A DNA stretch of 64,000 bases from Nocardiopsis terrae (lineage in GTDB: Bacteria > Actinomycetota > Actinomycetes > Streptosporangiales > Streptosporangiaceae). The stretch covers positions 62,001-126,000 of the forward strand of contig NZ_BMXJ01000010.1 of the NCBI RefSeq assembly GCF_014651695.1, given 5' to 3'. The notes under the pieces are model-generated. The model was not told the DNA's origin. It made no database searches and saw only the letters and a program-made list of their open reading frames with translations. This document shows positions 44,486-53,634 of this stretch, piece by piece (position 1 is the stretch's first letter; each line of letters starts with the position of its first letter). The position numbers and the translations under genes were made by a program.

Positions 44486-47475
44486 TGCGGCTGCACACCC
44501 TCACCATGACGGCCCTGGGGCCCTTCGCCGGAACCGAGACGGTCGACTTCGACCGGCTCGGTGCCGGCGGGCTCTTCCTGATCCACGGCCCTACCGGTGC
44601 CGGTAAGACCTCCGTGCTGGACGCGGTCTGCTTCGCGCTGTACGGCGACGTCCCCGGGGCTCGCGGCAAGGACCGCTCACCCAGGAGCGACCACGCACCG
44701 CCCGGACTCAGACCCGAGGTGACCCTGGAGTTCACCGTCCAGGGCCGCCGCGTGCGGATCGAACGCAACCCGCGCTGGGAGCGCCCCAAGAAGCGCGGGT
44801 CCGGGACGGTCACCGAGAACCAGAAGGTACGCGTCTACGACTGGCGGGAGGACCGCTGGGAAGGGGTCACCACCCGCCCGGACGAGGCCGGACAGTTCGT
44901 CGGCGATCTCCTGGGGCTCACCCTCACCCAGTTCTGCCAGATCGTCATGCTGCCCCAGGGGGACTTCGCCCGGTTCCTGCGGGCCAAGTCCGACGACCGG
45001 CGCAAGTCCCTGGAACGGATCTTCAACACCCGGGTCTTCCGGGACGTGGAGGAGTGGTTCGGCGGACACACCAGGAAGCTGGAGCGCGAGGTGCGCGCCG
45101 CCGACGAGCGGGTGCGCGCCGTCGCCGGGCGCATCGCGGAGGTCAGCCGGACCACCGCCCCGGAGGCCCCCGGGGAACTCACCGCCTGGGCCGCCGAACT
45201 GGCCTCGGTGTTCACCGCCACCGCCAGCGACGCCGAGGCGGTCACCGCGGGGTTCACCGGCGCCCGCGACCGCGCCCAGGAGGCCCTCACCGCCGGGCGT
45301 GACCTGCGGAGCCGCCAGGAACGCCTGGCCGCCGCCCGGGAACGCCGCACACTGATGACCGGGGACCGCGAGTGGCGGGCCAGGATCGACGAGCAGTTGG
45401 CCGCCGCGGAGCGAGCCGACCCCGTACTGCCGTTCCTGCGCGCCCGCGACCATCGCCGTACCGAGCTGGACAAGGCCGAACTGGCCGTCACCGACCGGCT
45501 GTCCCTGGTGGGCGACCTGCCCGACGTCGGCGCCACCGCCCTGAGCGGGCCCGGTTCCCCCGCCGCGCTGCGCTCGGCCGAGCAGTCCCGCCGCGACGAA
45601 CTCGCCCGGCTGGACCTGCTGCGCGGTGACGCCGAACGCCGCCGCTCCCTGCACCGGGAACTGGGCGGGCTGGACCGGCGGATCGCCTCGGTACGCACCG
45701 GGGCCGTCCGGGCGCGCGAACGCGTGGGCGCGCTGCCGGCCCGGGTCGAGAAGGTCACCGGGGAACTGCGCCGGGCACGCGAGCAGTCCGGGCTGGCCGA
45801 CGCCGCCGGGGCCGCCCTGGAGCTGGCCAGGCGACGGCACGGCGCGGCCGTGGAGCACGAACAGCTCGGTACCGAACTGGAGCGGGCCGAGGAGGGGTGT
45901 CGGCGGGCGGTCGACACCGCCCAGGCCGCCCGGGACCGGGCCCAGGAGCTGCGGGAGCGCCGGATCAGGCAGATGTCGGCCGAGCTCGCCGACAAGCTGG
46001 TCGACGGGGAGCCCTGTGCGGTGTGCGGGGCCGCCGAGCACCCCTCCCCCGCCCGGCCCAGTGCGGGGGGCCTGGTCTCGGACGAGGAGGAACGGGCCGC
46101 CCGAAGCGCCGAGGAGAGCACTGCCGCACGACGCACCGAGGCGGAGAACTCCCTGGTGGAGCTGCGGGGACGGCACACGGCCGCCGCGGAGCTCGCCGAG
46201 GGCCGCACGGTGGCCTCCGCGGCCGCGGAGGTGGACGCCCGCGAGCGCGAACTCGCCGAGGTCCGCGCCGCCGCCAGGGAGGTGCCCCGGCTGGAGGAGG
46301 AGTTGGCCCAGGTCACCGGGGATCTGGAGCGGGCCCGTGACCAGGAGGGGGAGCTGGCGCGTGAGGAGAGCGAGCTGGTCGCCCGCCGGGACGAGGGCGC
46401 CAAGGAGCACCGGCGGCTGACCGAGTTGCTGGACCGGGCCCGGGGCCGGGACGCCGGGCTGGACGAGCGCATCGCCCGGCTGCGCGGGGAGGCCGAGGGG
46501 CTGCGCGGAGCCGCGGAAGCGGTCGACCAGCGCGACCGGGCCGCCGAGGAGCTGCGCACCGCGGCCGCCGAGGTGGAACGGCAGTTGGCCGAGGCGCGTT
46601 TCGAGGACGAGGCCGAGGTGGTCGGGGCGTACCTGGACGAGCGCGACCGCCGCACCAAACGGAACCGGGCCCGGGAGTTCGACGACGGGCTGGCCGCGGC
46701 CGAGGCGCAGCTGGCCGACCCCGAGCTGGTGGCAGCCGGGGCCGAACCGGCCCCGGACCTGGCGGCTCTGGAGGCCGCGGCGGAGGAGGCCGCGGGCTTC
46801 GCGGACCGCGCGGTGGCCTGGCAGAGCCTGCTCGCCGAGCGGGCCCGGAGGCTCACGGCGCTGCGCGGCGACCTCGGCGACCAGTTGTCGGGGTCGGAAC
46901 CGGTGCTGCGGCGTTACGCGGTGGCGCAGGGTCTGAGCGCCCTGGCGGCGGGGACGTCCGCGGACAACACCGACAGCGTGCGGTTGTCCGCCTACGTGCT
47001 GGCGGCCCGACTGGAGCAGGTGGTGGAAGCTGCCAACCAGCGGCTGCTGACGATGTCGGACGGCCGGTACGAGCTGCGGTACACGGTGGACAAAGCCGCC
47101 GGGGACGGCAGGGCCCGTTCCGCCGGCGGTCTCGGGATGCGGGTGCTGGACGCCTGGACGGGGGTGGAACGCGACCCGGCCACCCTGTCGGGCGGGGAGA
47201 CCTTCTTCAGTTCGCTGGCGCTGGCCCTGGGCCTGGGCGACGTCGCCACCGCCGAGGCGGGCGGCACCGAGATCGACACCCTGTTCGTGGACGAGGGTTT
47301 CGGGACGCTGGACGAGGACACCCTGGAGGAGGTGCTGGACGTGCTGGACCGGCTGCGGGACGGCGGACGCGCGGTCGGTGTGGTCAGTCACGTCGCCGAC
47401 CTGCGTCAACGTGTGACCACACGTCTGCAGGTGGTCAAGGACTCCGGTGGCTCCCGGGTGAGGCACCACGGCTGA
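44485..47475 (+). CDS. sbcC: SMC-like ATPase SbcC (Rad50-type)
   Basis: A 996-residue ABC/SMC-type ATPase partner of SbcD. Walker A is GPTGAGKTS (about 34-42). Two long coiled coils rich in Glu, Arg and Ala (about 190-490 and 540-820) flank the zinc hook EPCAVCGAAEHPSP (about 510) with its CxxC. The C-terminal half-site has the signature LSGGETFFSSLALALGLG (about 900-917) and Walker B TLFVDEGFGTLDEDTL. All functional parts are present. It dimerises through the hook and, with SbcD, opens DNA ends in recombination repair. Confidence 0.93.
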   Translation: MRLHTLTMTALGPFAGTETVDFDRLGAGGLFLIHGPTGAGKTSVLDAVCFALYGDVPGARGKDRSPRSDHAPPGLRPEVTLEFTVQGRRVRIERNPRWERPKKRGSGTVTENQKVRVYDWREDRWEGVTTRPDEAGQFVGDLLGLTLTQFCQIVMLPQGDFARFLRAKSDDRRKSLERIFNTRVFRDVEEWFGGHTRKLEREVRAADERVRAVAGRIAEVSRTTAPEAPGELTAWAAELASVFTATASDAEAVTAGFTGARDRAQEALTAGRDLRSRQERLAAARERRTLMTGDREWRARIDEQLAAAERADPVLPFLRARDHRRTELDKAELAVTDRLSLVGDLPDVGATALSGPGSPAALRSAEQSRRDELARLDLLRGDAERRRSLHRELGGLDRRIASVRTGAVRARERVGALPARVEKVTGELRRAREQSGLADAAGAALELARRRHGAAVEHEQLGTELERAEEGCRRAVDTAQAARDRAQELRERRIRQMSAELADKLVDGEPCAVCGAAEHPSPARPSAGGLVSDEEERAARSAEESTAARRTEAENSLVELRGRHTAAAELAEGRTVASAAAEVDARERELAEVRAAAREVPRLEEELAQVTGDLERARDQEGELAREESELVARRDEGAKEHRRLTELLDRARGRDAGLDERIARLRGEAEGLRGAAEAVDQRDRAAEELRTAAAEVERQLAEARFEDEAEVVGAYLDERDRRTKRNRAREFDDGLAAAEAQLADPELVAAGAEPAPDLAALEAAAEEAAGFADRAVAWQSLLAERARRLTALRGDLGDQLSGSEPVLRRYAVAQGLSALAAGTSADNTDSVRLSAYVLAARLEQVVEAANQRLLTMSDGRYELRYTVDKAAGDGRARSAGGLGMRVLDAWTGVERDPATLSGGETFFSSLALALGLGDVATAEAGGTEIDTLFVDEGFGTLDEDTLEEVLDVLDRLRDGGRAVGVVSHVADLRQRVTTRLQVVKDSGGSRVRHHG

Positions 47476-47553
47476 CCTCGGCCGCGGGCCGTGCTCCGGT
47501 CCCGAAAGCGCCAAGGACACCCCGGATTGGTACACCGGCGGGGCGGTGCGACA

Positions 47554-47982
47554 ATGACCAGCGTGAATTCGCTGGTCAACATCGCCGTGTTCGGAATCGG
47601 GGGCGCCATCCTGGTGGCGGCCCTCATCGGTCTACTCCTCGTGGTCTCCGGGAGTGCCCACGGGAGCTCGCCCCGGCTGCTCACCGCCTTCGGGGGCGCT
47701 TCGGTGGTGCTGTTGGTGGTGCTCCCGGCCCTGGCCGCGCTCAACGTGATGGCCGGCGGCGGCGGTTTCTGGGCGGGTCTGGTCAACGCGACCGTGGTCG
47801 CCGCCCTCATGTACGCGGTCAACGTCGCCCTGCTACCGGTCCTGGCCCGGCGCCAGGCCATGGTGAGCGGTCGGCCCGGCCTGACCGACCTCAGGCCTTC
47901 GGCCTCGGTTCTGCTCGGCGGACTGGTCGTCTGCCTCGGTGTGGGGCTGCTTGTGACGGGTGTGACGGCGTTCGTCGTCTGA
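47554..47982 (+). CDS. Small membrane protein of unknown function
   Basis: A 142-residue protein with four hydrophobic helices (about 8-28, 42-60, 64-90 and 118-140) and few charged residues; only short loops are polar. I recognise no family. The start is ATG 47554 followed by TSVNSLVNIAVFGIGGA; an upstream in-frame start would add 21 residues of basic sequence without a hydrophobic pattern. It follows sbcC by 78 bases in the same orientation and may be co-transcribed, but nothing links it to DNA repair. It converges on the CopD-CtaG gene. Confidence 0.6.
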   Translation: MTSVNSLVNIAVFGIGGAILVAALIGLLLVVSGSAHGSSPRLLTAFGGASVVLLVVLPALAALNVMAGGGGFWAGLVNATVVAALMYAVNVALLPVLARRQAMVSGRPGLTDLRPSASVLLGGLVVCLGVGLLVTGVTAFVV

Positions 47983-48147
47983 TCCCGTCCTCCCCGTCCC
48001 CGTGACCGCTTCCGGCCCCGGGCGCCGGGACGCCGGAGCACCCTCGGTGGTTTCGTGGCGGGTGCCCCTGCGCGGTCGGCGGTGGTACAGGCGGTCATCG
48101 GCAGTTGTCCGGAGCTCCGGCTCAGCGGACGAACCCGCCGCAGGACG

Positions 48148-48181
48148 GCGCAGGGGGTGCCCGGCGGGGCACCCCCTGCGC
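48148..48181. terminator. Terminator after CopD-CtaG gene
   Basis: A perfect 14-bp stem (48148-48161 and 48168-48181) with the loop CGGCGG lies 14 bases past the minus-strand stop and downstream of the plus-strand membrane protein gene; it can serve both. Confidence 0.8.
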
Positions 48182-48195
48182 TTCCGGGTGGCTGG

Positions 48196-50451
48196 TCAGC
48201 CCCTGCCGGACGGGTCGCCGACTCCCCCGGGCCCCTCGGACGCGTCCGTCTCCTCGGGGGCCTCGACCTCCTGGGGTACCTCGACCGTGGCGGTCGCGGT
48301 GCCCCCGGCCCCGGCCGGGGCACCCTCGCGCGAGCGGCGGTCGAGTTCGGCCAGGTAGGCGTTGTAGGCGTCCATGTCGGCGTCGTCGGACCCGCCGCGG
48401 CGGCTGTGCCGTTCCCTGCGGCGCTCCTGGCGCTCGTCGTCACGCGACCACTGCACCACCAGCGCCAGCATCACCAGGACCGTGGGGATCTCGCCCAGCG
48501 CCCAGGCGACACCACCGCCCGCGTACTGGTCGGCGGCCTGGTCGGTCATCCAGGGGATGTCGAACTGGCCGTAGTACTGCATGGCCATCGGTGTGGCCTG
48601 CTCCATGATCGCGATGCCGAAGAAGGCGTGGAACCCCATCGCCACCAGCAGCAGCAGGATGCGCAGCAGGAAGGGGACCTTCCTCGGGGCCGGGTCGATC
48701 CCGACGATGACCCAGTAGAAGAGGAAACCCGAGATCAGGAAGTGCACACCCATGAACAGGTGACCGAGGTGGTCGTTCATGAGCGTGGGGAACAGCGGGG
48801 TGAAGTACAGCGCGTACGGGCTGAACACAAAGATCGGGGCGGCCACCGCCGGATGGGTCACGATCTGGGAGAACCGGCTGTTCAGGAACGCGTTGAGCCA
48901 TTCGCGGGGACCCCGGTCGCCGCGCTTCTCGGCGGGCCGGAGCGCACGCAGGGCCAGCGTGGCCGGGGCGCCCAGAACGAGGAGGATCGGGGTGAGCATG
49001 GCCAGCACCATGTGCTGGATCATGTGCGTGGAGAACATGATCATCGCGTAGGTCGCGAACCCGCTGAGCTGGACCGCGACGATGGTGAGCAGACCCAGCA
49101 GGAAGGCGACGGTGCGGCCGACCGGCCAGCTGTCGCCCCGCTTGACCAGCCGGTACACGCCGCCCAGGTACAGGGCTCCCGAGACCGCCACGAACATGAT
49201 GAAGAACAGGTCCGGACGCCACAGGGTCAGGAGGTTCTGCGTGCTCATGGCGGGCGGGATCGGGAAGCCCAGGATGGCGGCGGCCGGATCGACGGTGCTC
49301 TCCAGCGGCGGAGGCGGCGCGGTGCGGCCCAGGCCCACGGAGACGCCGATGACGGCGGCCATGATGAGGACCTCGGCTCCGGCCAGCAGCAGGAAGAGCC
49401 AGCGGCGGAAGGCGTGGCCGGCGCTGCCCCGGGGGGTCTGCCCGATCCGGGCCACGACCCACCGGCGGTGGGCGTAGCCGAAGACGCCGAGGATCCCGAA
49501 GAGGACGATCTTCACGACGATGATGAGGCCGTACTCGGTACCGAACAGGTCGTCCAACGAGTACAGGCGGGCCAGGGCGCTGGCCGCGCCGCTGACCGCC
49601 ACACCGACGTAGGCCCACAGGGCCAGACGGCTGAAGCGGTGGGCTGCGGTCTGCGGTTCCTGGGCGTCCGCGCGCATGGCGTGATAGGTGAGCGCCACCA
49701 GACCGCCCACCCACGCGCAGATGGAGACCAGGTGCAGGGCCAGCCCGGTGACGGCCAGTTCGTGGGCGCCGGAGGAGGCGGAGTGACCGGTCAGCGCGGG
49801 GGGCGTGACCGCGACCAGGGACGCGACCAGGAGCCAGAGCCCTCCGGTCGCGGTGGTGGCCGTACGGCCGAACAGCGCGATGCCCGTCGTGATGAGGACG
49901 ACGAACATCAGGGAGATGCCGCTGGACACCGACCCGGCGTAGGCGGTGACCTCGTCGACCGACACCTCGCCCATGGGCTTGGCGAGGAACTCCGAGGCCT
50001 GGAAGTACAGGGTGGCCACGGCGCCGAGGGCCCAGACCAGGGCGGTCCAGGTGGCGCCGCGCACGTAACCGGCGGCCTGCGGGGACAGGTGCCCCTTCTT
50101 CGAGGCGAGGAGGACGACCGCCATGAGCAGGAGGCCGATGGTCAGGACCGCGGCGGCGTCCATCACCGTCTTGGCGACGGGCAGGCCCCAGCGGACCGCC
50201 TCGCCCGCGTCGGGCAGGCCCGGGATGACCTGGGCGAAGACTGATCCGCCCAGGATGAGTGTGGCGCCCAGGGCGATCACGCACAACAGCCCGGCGAGTA
50301 CCGCCAGCACGGCGAAGGCGGTCGTGCCCGGGGCCTTGTCCAGGTACTCCTTGAGGGGGGATGCGTTTTTCTGTGCGGGAGGAGCCACGCGCCACTCCGT
50401 CGTCGAGGTTCGGTCAACTGGCAGGTCAGCGCCCTCGGCCGTGGTGGCCAT
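48196..50451 (-). CDS. CopD-CtaG fusion: copper transport / cytochrome c oxidase assembly membrane protein
   Basis: A 751-residue polytopic membrane protein. Residues 40-365 form a CopD-like domain (with GHSASSGAHELAVTGLALHLVSICAWVGGL about 215-243, shown by the pattern His-x4-HEL and His-x5-WVGG). Residues 400-670 form a Caa3-type CtaG domain with FATYAMIMFSTHMIQHMVL (about 475-493), HPAVAAPIFVFSPYALY and HFLISGFLFYWVIVGIDP, whose histidines are thought to handle copper for cytochrome oxidase. About 14-16 membrane helices are expected. The tail is polar and Glu/Gly-rich. This fusion is widespread in actinobacteria. ATG 50451 has a weak ribosome-binding site. Confidence 0.87.
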   Translation of the reverse strand: MATTAEGADLPVDRTSTTEWRVAPPAQKNASPLKEYLDKAPGTTAFAVLAVLAGLLCVIALGATLILGGSVFAQVIPGLPDAGEAVRWGLPVAKTVMDAAAVLTIGLLLMAVVLLASKKGHLSPQAAGYVRGATWTALVWALGAVATLYFQASEFLAKPMGEVSVDEVTAYAGSVSSGISLMFVVLITTGIALFGRTATTATGGLWLLVASLVAVTPPALTGHSASSGAHELAVTGLALHLVSICAWVGGLVALTYHAMRADAQEPQTAAHRFSRLALWAYVGVAVSGAASALARLYSLDDLFGTEYGLIIVVKIVLFGILGVFGYAHRRWVVARIGQTPRGSAGHAFRRWLFLLLAGAEVLIMAAVIGVSVGLGRTAPPPPLESTVDPAAAILGFPIPPAMSTQNLLTLWRPDLFFIMFVAVSGALYLGGVYRLVKRGDSWPVGRTVAFLLGLLTIVAVQLSGFATYAMIMFSTHMIQHMVLAMLTPILLVLGAPATLALRALRPAEKRGDRGPREWLNAFLNSRFSQIVTHPAVAAPIFVFSPYALYFTPLFPTLMNDHLGHLFMGVHFLISGFLFYWVIVGIDPAPRKVPFLLRILLLLVAMGFHAFFGIAIMEQATPMAMQYYGQFDIPWMTDQAADQYAGGGVAWALGEIPTVLVMLALVVQWSRDDERQERRRERHSRRGGSDDADMDAYNAYLAELDRRSREGAPAGAGGTATATVEVPQEVEAPEETDASEGPGGVGDPSGRG

Positions 50452-50797
50452 CCCGCTGCTGTCCGGTCGGGGTCCGGCAGGGGCCGTGCACGGAGGAACA
50501 CCTGGACCAAGGTTAAACCGTTTACTACACAGTGTCGGACTTGGGCCTGACCACTCTCCCTCCCTCCCCCGGAACCGTGCCCGGACACGCGGACCCCGCC
50601 CGTACCCCCGTGGGGATCCCCGGCGGGTCCGGACGGGAAGTGACGTTTCCCCCTTCTCGGCGCGGCCTTCGCGATACGCTCGACCTCCCGGCCGAGGCCG
50701 CGGACCGCCCTCTCGTGCCGTCACCCCTCGTCGCCGTGTCCCCTCGCACGGCCGCACAGCAACACGAACGCACGACAGCGCACGAAGGGGGAGGGCG
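50452..50797. other. 346-base divergent intergenic region with AT-rich palindrome
   Basis: No gene is supported here. The only AT-rich patch, GGTTAAACCGTTTACTA (50511-50527), contains a perfect inverted repeat TAAAC-C-GTTTA at 50514-50524. It lies about 65 bases upstream of the CopD-CtaG start and could be an operator or promoter. The rest is GC-rich; GAGGG at 50791 is the ribosome-binding site of the next gene. Confidence 0.4.
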
Positions 50798-52066
50798 ATG
50801 CCCGAGTTCGACAGTGTCATCCGATCACGCAGGACCGTGGTCCCCGAGGGGACCAGGCCCGCCTGTGTGGGGATCCGCGACGGACGGATCGAGGCGATCC
50901 GGCCCTATGCCGCCGAGCTGAGCGCGCGTGAGGTCGTGGACCTCGGCGAGACGGCTCTGCTGCCCGGCGCGATCGACCTGGGCACCGGTGTGCACGTGCC
51001 CGGTCAGGAACTCCGGGAGTCCTACCTGCGGACCGGTGAGGCCGCGCTGCGCGGCGGGGTGACCTGTGTGGTGGCCTCCCCCGCCCCGGGGCGGCCCGCC
51101 ATCATCTGCGCCGACTCCCTCCAGCTCCACCAGCGCGCGGCGGCGGGCACCGCGGTCCCGGTGGCCTTCCTCGGCGGGGTGACGCGGGGTACGGGGCCGC
51201 TGGACCTGGCCGACCTGCACGCCGGAGGGGTGGTGGCCTTCCAGGGGTCGCTGTCGGACGGGGGCGCCCCCGACATGGCGGCGCTGGAGGACGCCCAGCT
51301 ACGCAAGGCCATGGCCGAGATCGCCGCCCTGAACGCCCTGCTGGTGGTACACGCCGAGGACGCCCGGGAGCTGGGGGCCCCGCCGGTGGCGGCGGAGCAG
51401 CGGCCGCCCCGGGCCGAACGCAGGGGCCTGGAGCGGGTGATCGCGGCGGCGCGCGTGGTGGGTGCGCGCACCCACGTGGCTCCTTTCACCGCCGCGGAGT
51501 GCGCCGCCCTGCTGGCCGCGGCCGGCGCGGTGGGGGTGGGTCTGACCGCGCACACCTGTCCGCACTATCTGTGCCTGCCCTCCGAGTATCCGGGCCCGGG
51601 GTCGCCGGCGCGGGCCTGCCGTCCGCCGCTGCGCTCCGACGCCAACCGGAAGGCGCTGTGGAGCGCACTGCTGGAACCGGACTCGGCGATCCTGACCGTC
51701 GGTTCGGGCCACCTGCCCGCGATCGGCCTGTACACCCTGGAGTGGAGCCTGTCCGCGCTGTGGACGGCGGCGCGTAAACGCGGTCTGTCCCTGTCCGACC
51801 TGGCGCGGTGGACCTCCCAGGCCCCCGCGGACCTGTTGGGGTTGGGCGGCCGGGGCCGGATCCGGGAGGGTTTCGACGCCGACCTGGTGGCCTTCGGGGA
51901 CCAGGCGGCGCAGACGGTCCCGGAGAACGATCCCAGCCCCTACGCCGGGATGCGGTTGACCGGGCGGGTGGAGCGGGTGTGGGTGGCGGGACGGCCGACG
52001 CGGGTGGCTCCTGCGGCTCGGGCGGGCGCGGCGGAACAGGCGGGTGCGGGGGGACCGCGGGTCTGA
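50798..52066 (+). CDS. Allantoinase/dihydroorotase-like amidohydrolase, probable pseudoenzyme
   Basis: A 422-residue member of the cyclic amidohydrolase fold, recognisable by LLPGAIDLGTGVHVPG (55-69), VHAED (184-188), HTCPHYLC (252-259) and the late FDADLVAFG. Active allantoinases and dihydroorotases need HxH after the early Asp, a carboxylated Lys, two more His and a catalytic Asp. Here the HxH is GTG (62-64), the Lys position is Gln149, the second His of HxxH is Pro229, and the Asp of the SDH/TDH motif is Gly304. Only His185 remains. It is therefore unlikely to bind two metals. GAGGG precedes ATG 50798. It is followed by ald in the same orientation. The function is unknown. Confidence 0.75.
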   Translation: MPEFDSVIRSRRTVVPEGTRPACVGIRDGRIEAIRPYAAELSAREVVDLGETALLPGAIDLGTGVHVPGQELRESYLRTGEAALRGGVTCVVASPAPGRPAIICADSLQLHQRAAAGTAVPVAFLGGVTRGTGPLDLADLHAGGVVAFQGSLSDGGAPDMAALEDAQLRKAMAEIAALNALLVVHAEDARELGAPPVAAEQRPPRAERRGLERVIAAARVVGARTHVAPFTAAECAALLAAAGAVGVGLTAHTCPHYLCLPSEYPGPGSPARACRPPLRSDANRKALWSALLEPDSAILTVGSGHLPAIGLYTLEWSLSALWTAARKRGLSLSDLARWTSQAPADLLGLGGRGRIREGFDADLVAFGDQAAQTVPENDPSPYAGMRLTGRVERVWVAGRPTRVAPAARAGAAEQAGAGGPRV

Positions 52067-52222
52067 TCGGGATCCCCCCGGGCAACCCCGTGTCACACCG
52101 CACACTGCGGGCTTACACCCTGTCAACATGGCAACGAACAGCCATGCACATTGGCGATGGCGCGGATGTGCCTTCGCAGGTCACAGTGGAAGGTATCGAT
52201 GGCGATACCAGTTGGAGGAACC

Positions 52223-53341
52223 GTGCGCATCGGCGTGCCCCGTGAGATCAAGAACCACGAGTACCGGGTGGCGATCACCCCTGCGGGTGTCCACGAGCTG
52301 ACCCGCCGGGGTCATGAGGTCTTCGTCGAACGCGACGCGGGCCTGGGCTCCTCCATCACGAACGAGGAGTACGAGGCGGCGGGCGCGGGCATCCTGGACA
52401 CCGCCGACGAGGTGTGGGCGGCCGGGGACCTCGTCCTCAAAGTCAAGGAGCCCGTCCCGGACGAGTACCACCGCATGCGCGAAGGCCAGACCCTGTTCAC
52501 GTACCTGCACCTGGCGGCCTCCCGCGAGTGCACGGACGCCCTGTTGGAGCGGAAGGTCACCGGCATCGCCTACGAGACGGTGCAGCTGCCCGACGGCTCG
52601 CTGCCCCTGCTCGCCCCCATGTCCGAAGTGGCCGGACGGCTGGCCACGCAGGTCGGTTCGGTGACGCTGCAGCGCCCCAACGGGGGGCGCGGCGTGCTGA
52701 TGGGCGGTGTCCCGGGGGTGCGTCCGGCACGCGTCACCGTGGTCGGCGCGGGCGTGTCCGGGCTGAACGCGACCCAGATCGCGGTGGGCATGGGCGCGGA
52801 CGTGACCGTGCTCGACCTGAACGTCAACAAGCTCCGCCACGTCGACTCCCTGTACCGGGGCCAGGTCAAGACGGTCGTGTCGAACGCCTTCGAGCTGGAG
52901 CTGTCCGTCCTGGAGTCGGACATGGTGATCGGCGCGGTCCTGGTCCCCGGCGCCAAGGCCCCCAAGCTCATCTCGAACGAACTCGTCTCCCGGATGCGCC
53001 CGGGCGCGGTGCTCGTGGACATCGCGATCGACCAGGGCGGCTGCTTCGAGGACTCGCGTCCGACCACCCACGACGACCCGACCTTCACCGTGCACGACAC
53101 GGTGTTCTACTGCGTCGCCAACATGCCGGGGGCCGTGCCGAACACCTCCACGCACGCCCTCACCAAGGACACGCTGCGGTACACGGTGGCCCTGGCGGAG
53201 AAGGGCTGGAAGCAGGCCCTGCGGGACGACGCCTCCCTGGCGGAGGGCCTCAACACCCACGACGGTGACCTGGTCTACTCCCCGGTCGCCGAGGCCCACG
53301 GCATGAAGCACCGGGAGCTCTCCGAGGTGCTCGCCTCCTAG
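52223..53341 (+). CDS. ald: Alanine dehydrogenase
   Basis: A 372-residue NAD-dependent enzyme interconverting L-alanine and pyruvate plus ammonia. The N-terminus RIGVPREIKNHEYRVAITPAG is diagnostic (Arg15, Lys residues near 72-75 in LVLKVKEP bind pyruvate). His95/96 region reads FTYLHLAAS, and the NAD loop is VVGAGVSGLNATQIA (about 172-186). DIAIDQGGCFEDSRPTTH (about 268-285) carries the catalytic Asp. Length is exactly that of the family. GTG 52223 is used because TTGGAGG ends 4 bases before it; an earlier in-frame ATG adds 24 unconserved residues. The gene sits between two predicted pseudoenzymes and ends at a hairpin. Confidence 0.94.
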   Translation: MRIGVPREIKNHEYRVAITPAGVHELTRRGHEVFVERDAGLGSSITNEEYEAAGAGILDTADEVWAAGDLVLKVKEPVPDEYHRMREGQTLFTYLHLAASRECTDALLERKVTGIAYETVQLPDGSLPLLAPMSEVAGRLATQVGSVTLQRPNGGRGVLMGGVPGVRPARVTVVGAGVSGLNATQIAVGMGADVTVLDLNVNKLRHVDSLYRGQVKTVVSNAFELELSVLESDMVIGAVLVPGAKAPKLISNELVSRMRPGAVLVDIAIDQGGCFEDSRPTTHDDPTFTVHDTVFYCVANMPGAVPNTSTHALTKDTLRYTVALAEKGWKQALRDDASLAEGLNTHDGDLVYSPVAEAHGMKHRELSEVLAS

Positions 53342-53351
53342 GTCCGGCCTA

Positions 53352-53397
53352 CCGGGGCGGTGGGGACCGCGCAGGAGGACGGCCCCCACCGCCCCGG
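53352..53397 (+). terminator. Hairpin downstream of ald
   Basis: A perfect 14-bp GC-rich inverted repeat (53352-53365 and 53384-53397) with an 18-base loop, 11 bases after the ald stop. The rest of the 293-base gap to the next gene shows no further feature. Confidence 0.6.
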
Positions 53398-53634
53398 CCC
53401 ACGCACGCCTCGACGGTCTCCGCCCGGAGGCGACCGCCTGCGCGATCGACCCCGTCAGCGGAGCCGGGCGAACCGCCACCCGCCCGCCCAAAGCCCCTCC
53501 CACCTGGGCGCCCGAACGGAACTACCCCTTGCGGACGGGGTGTTCGGCCGGGTCGGCCGGGGGTAACGTCGAGAGGTGGGCCCTCCGTCAGTCGGGCCCG
53601 TGACCGGGTTCCGAGCACATGAGGTGGGGCAGCA

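Noticed and set aside
48055..50244. A 729-codon plus-strand frame opposite CopD-CtaG
   Set aside because: His/Asp/Gly-rich low-complexity shadow without a start site or domain.
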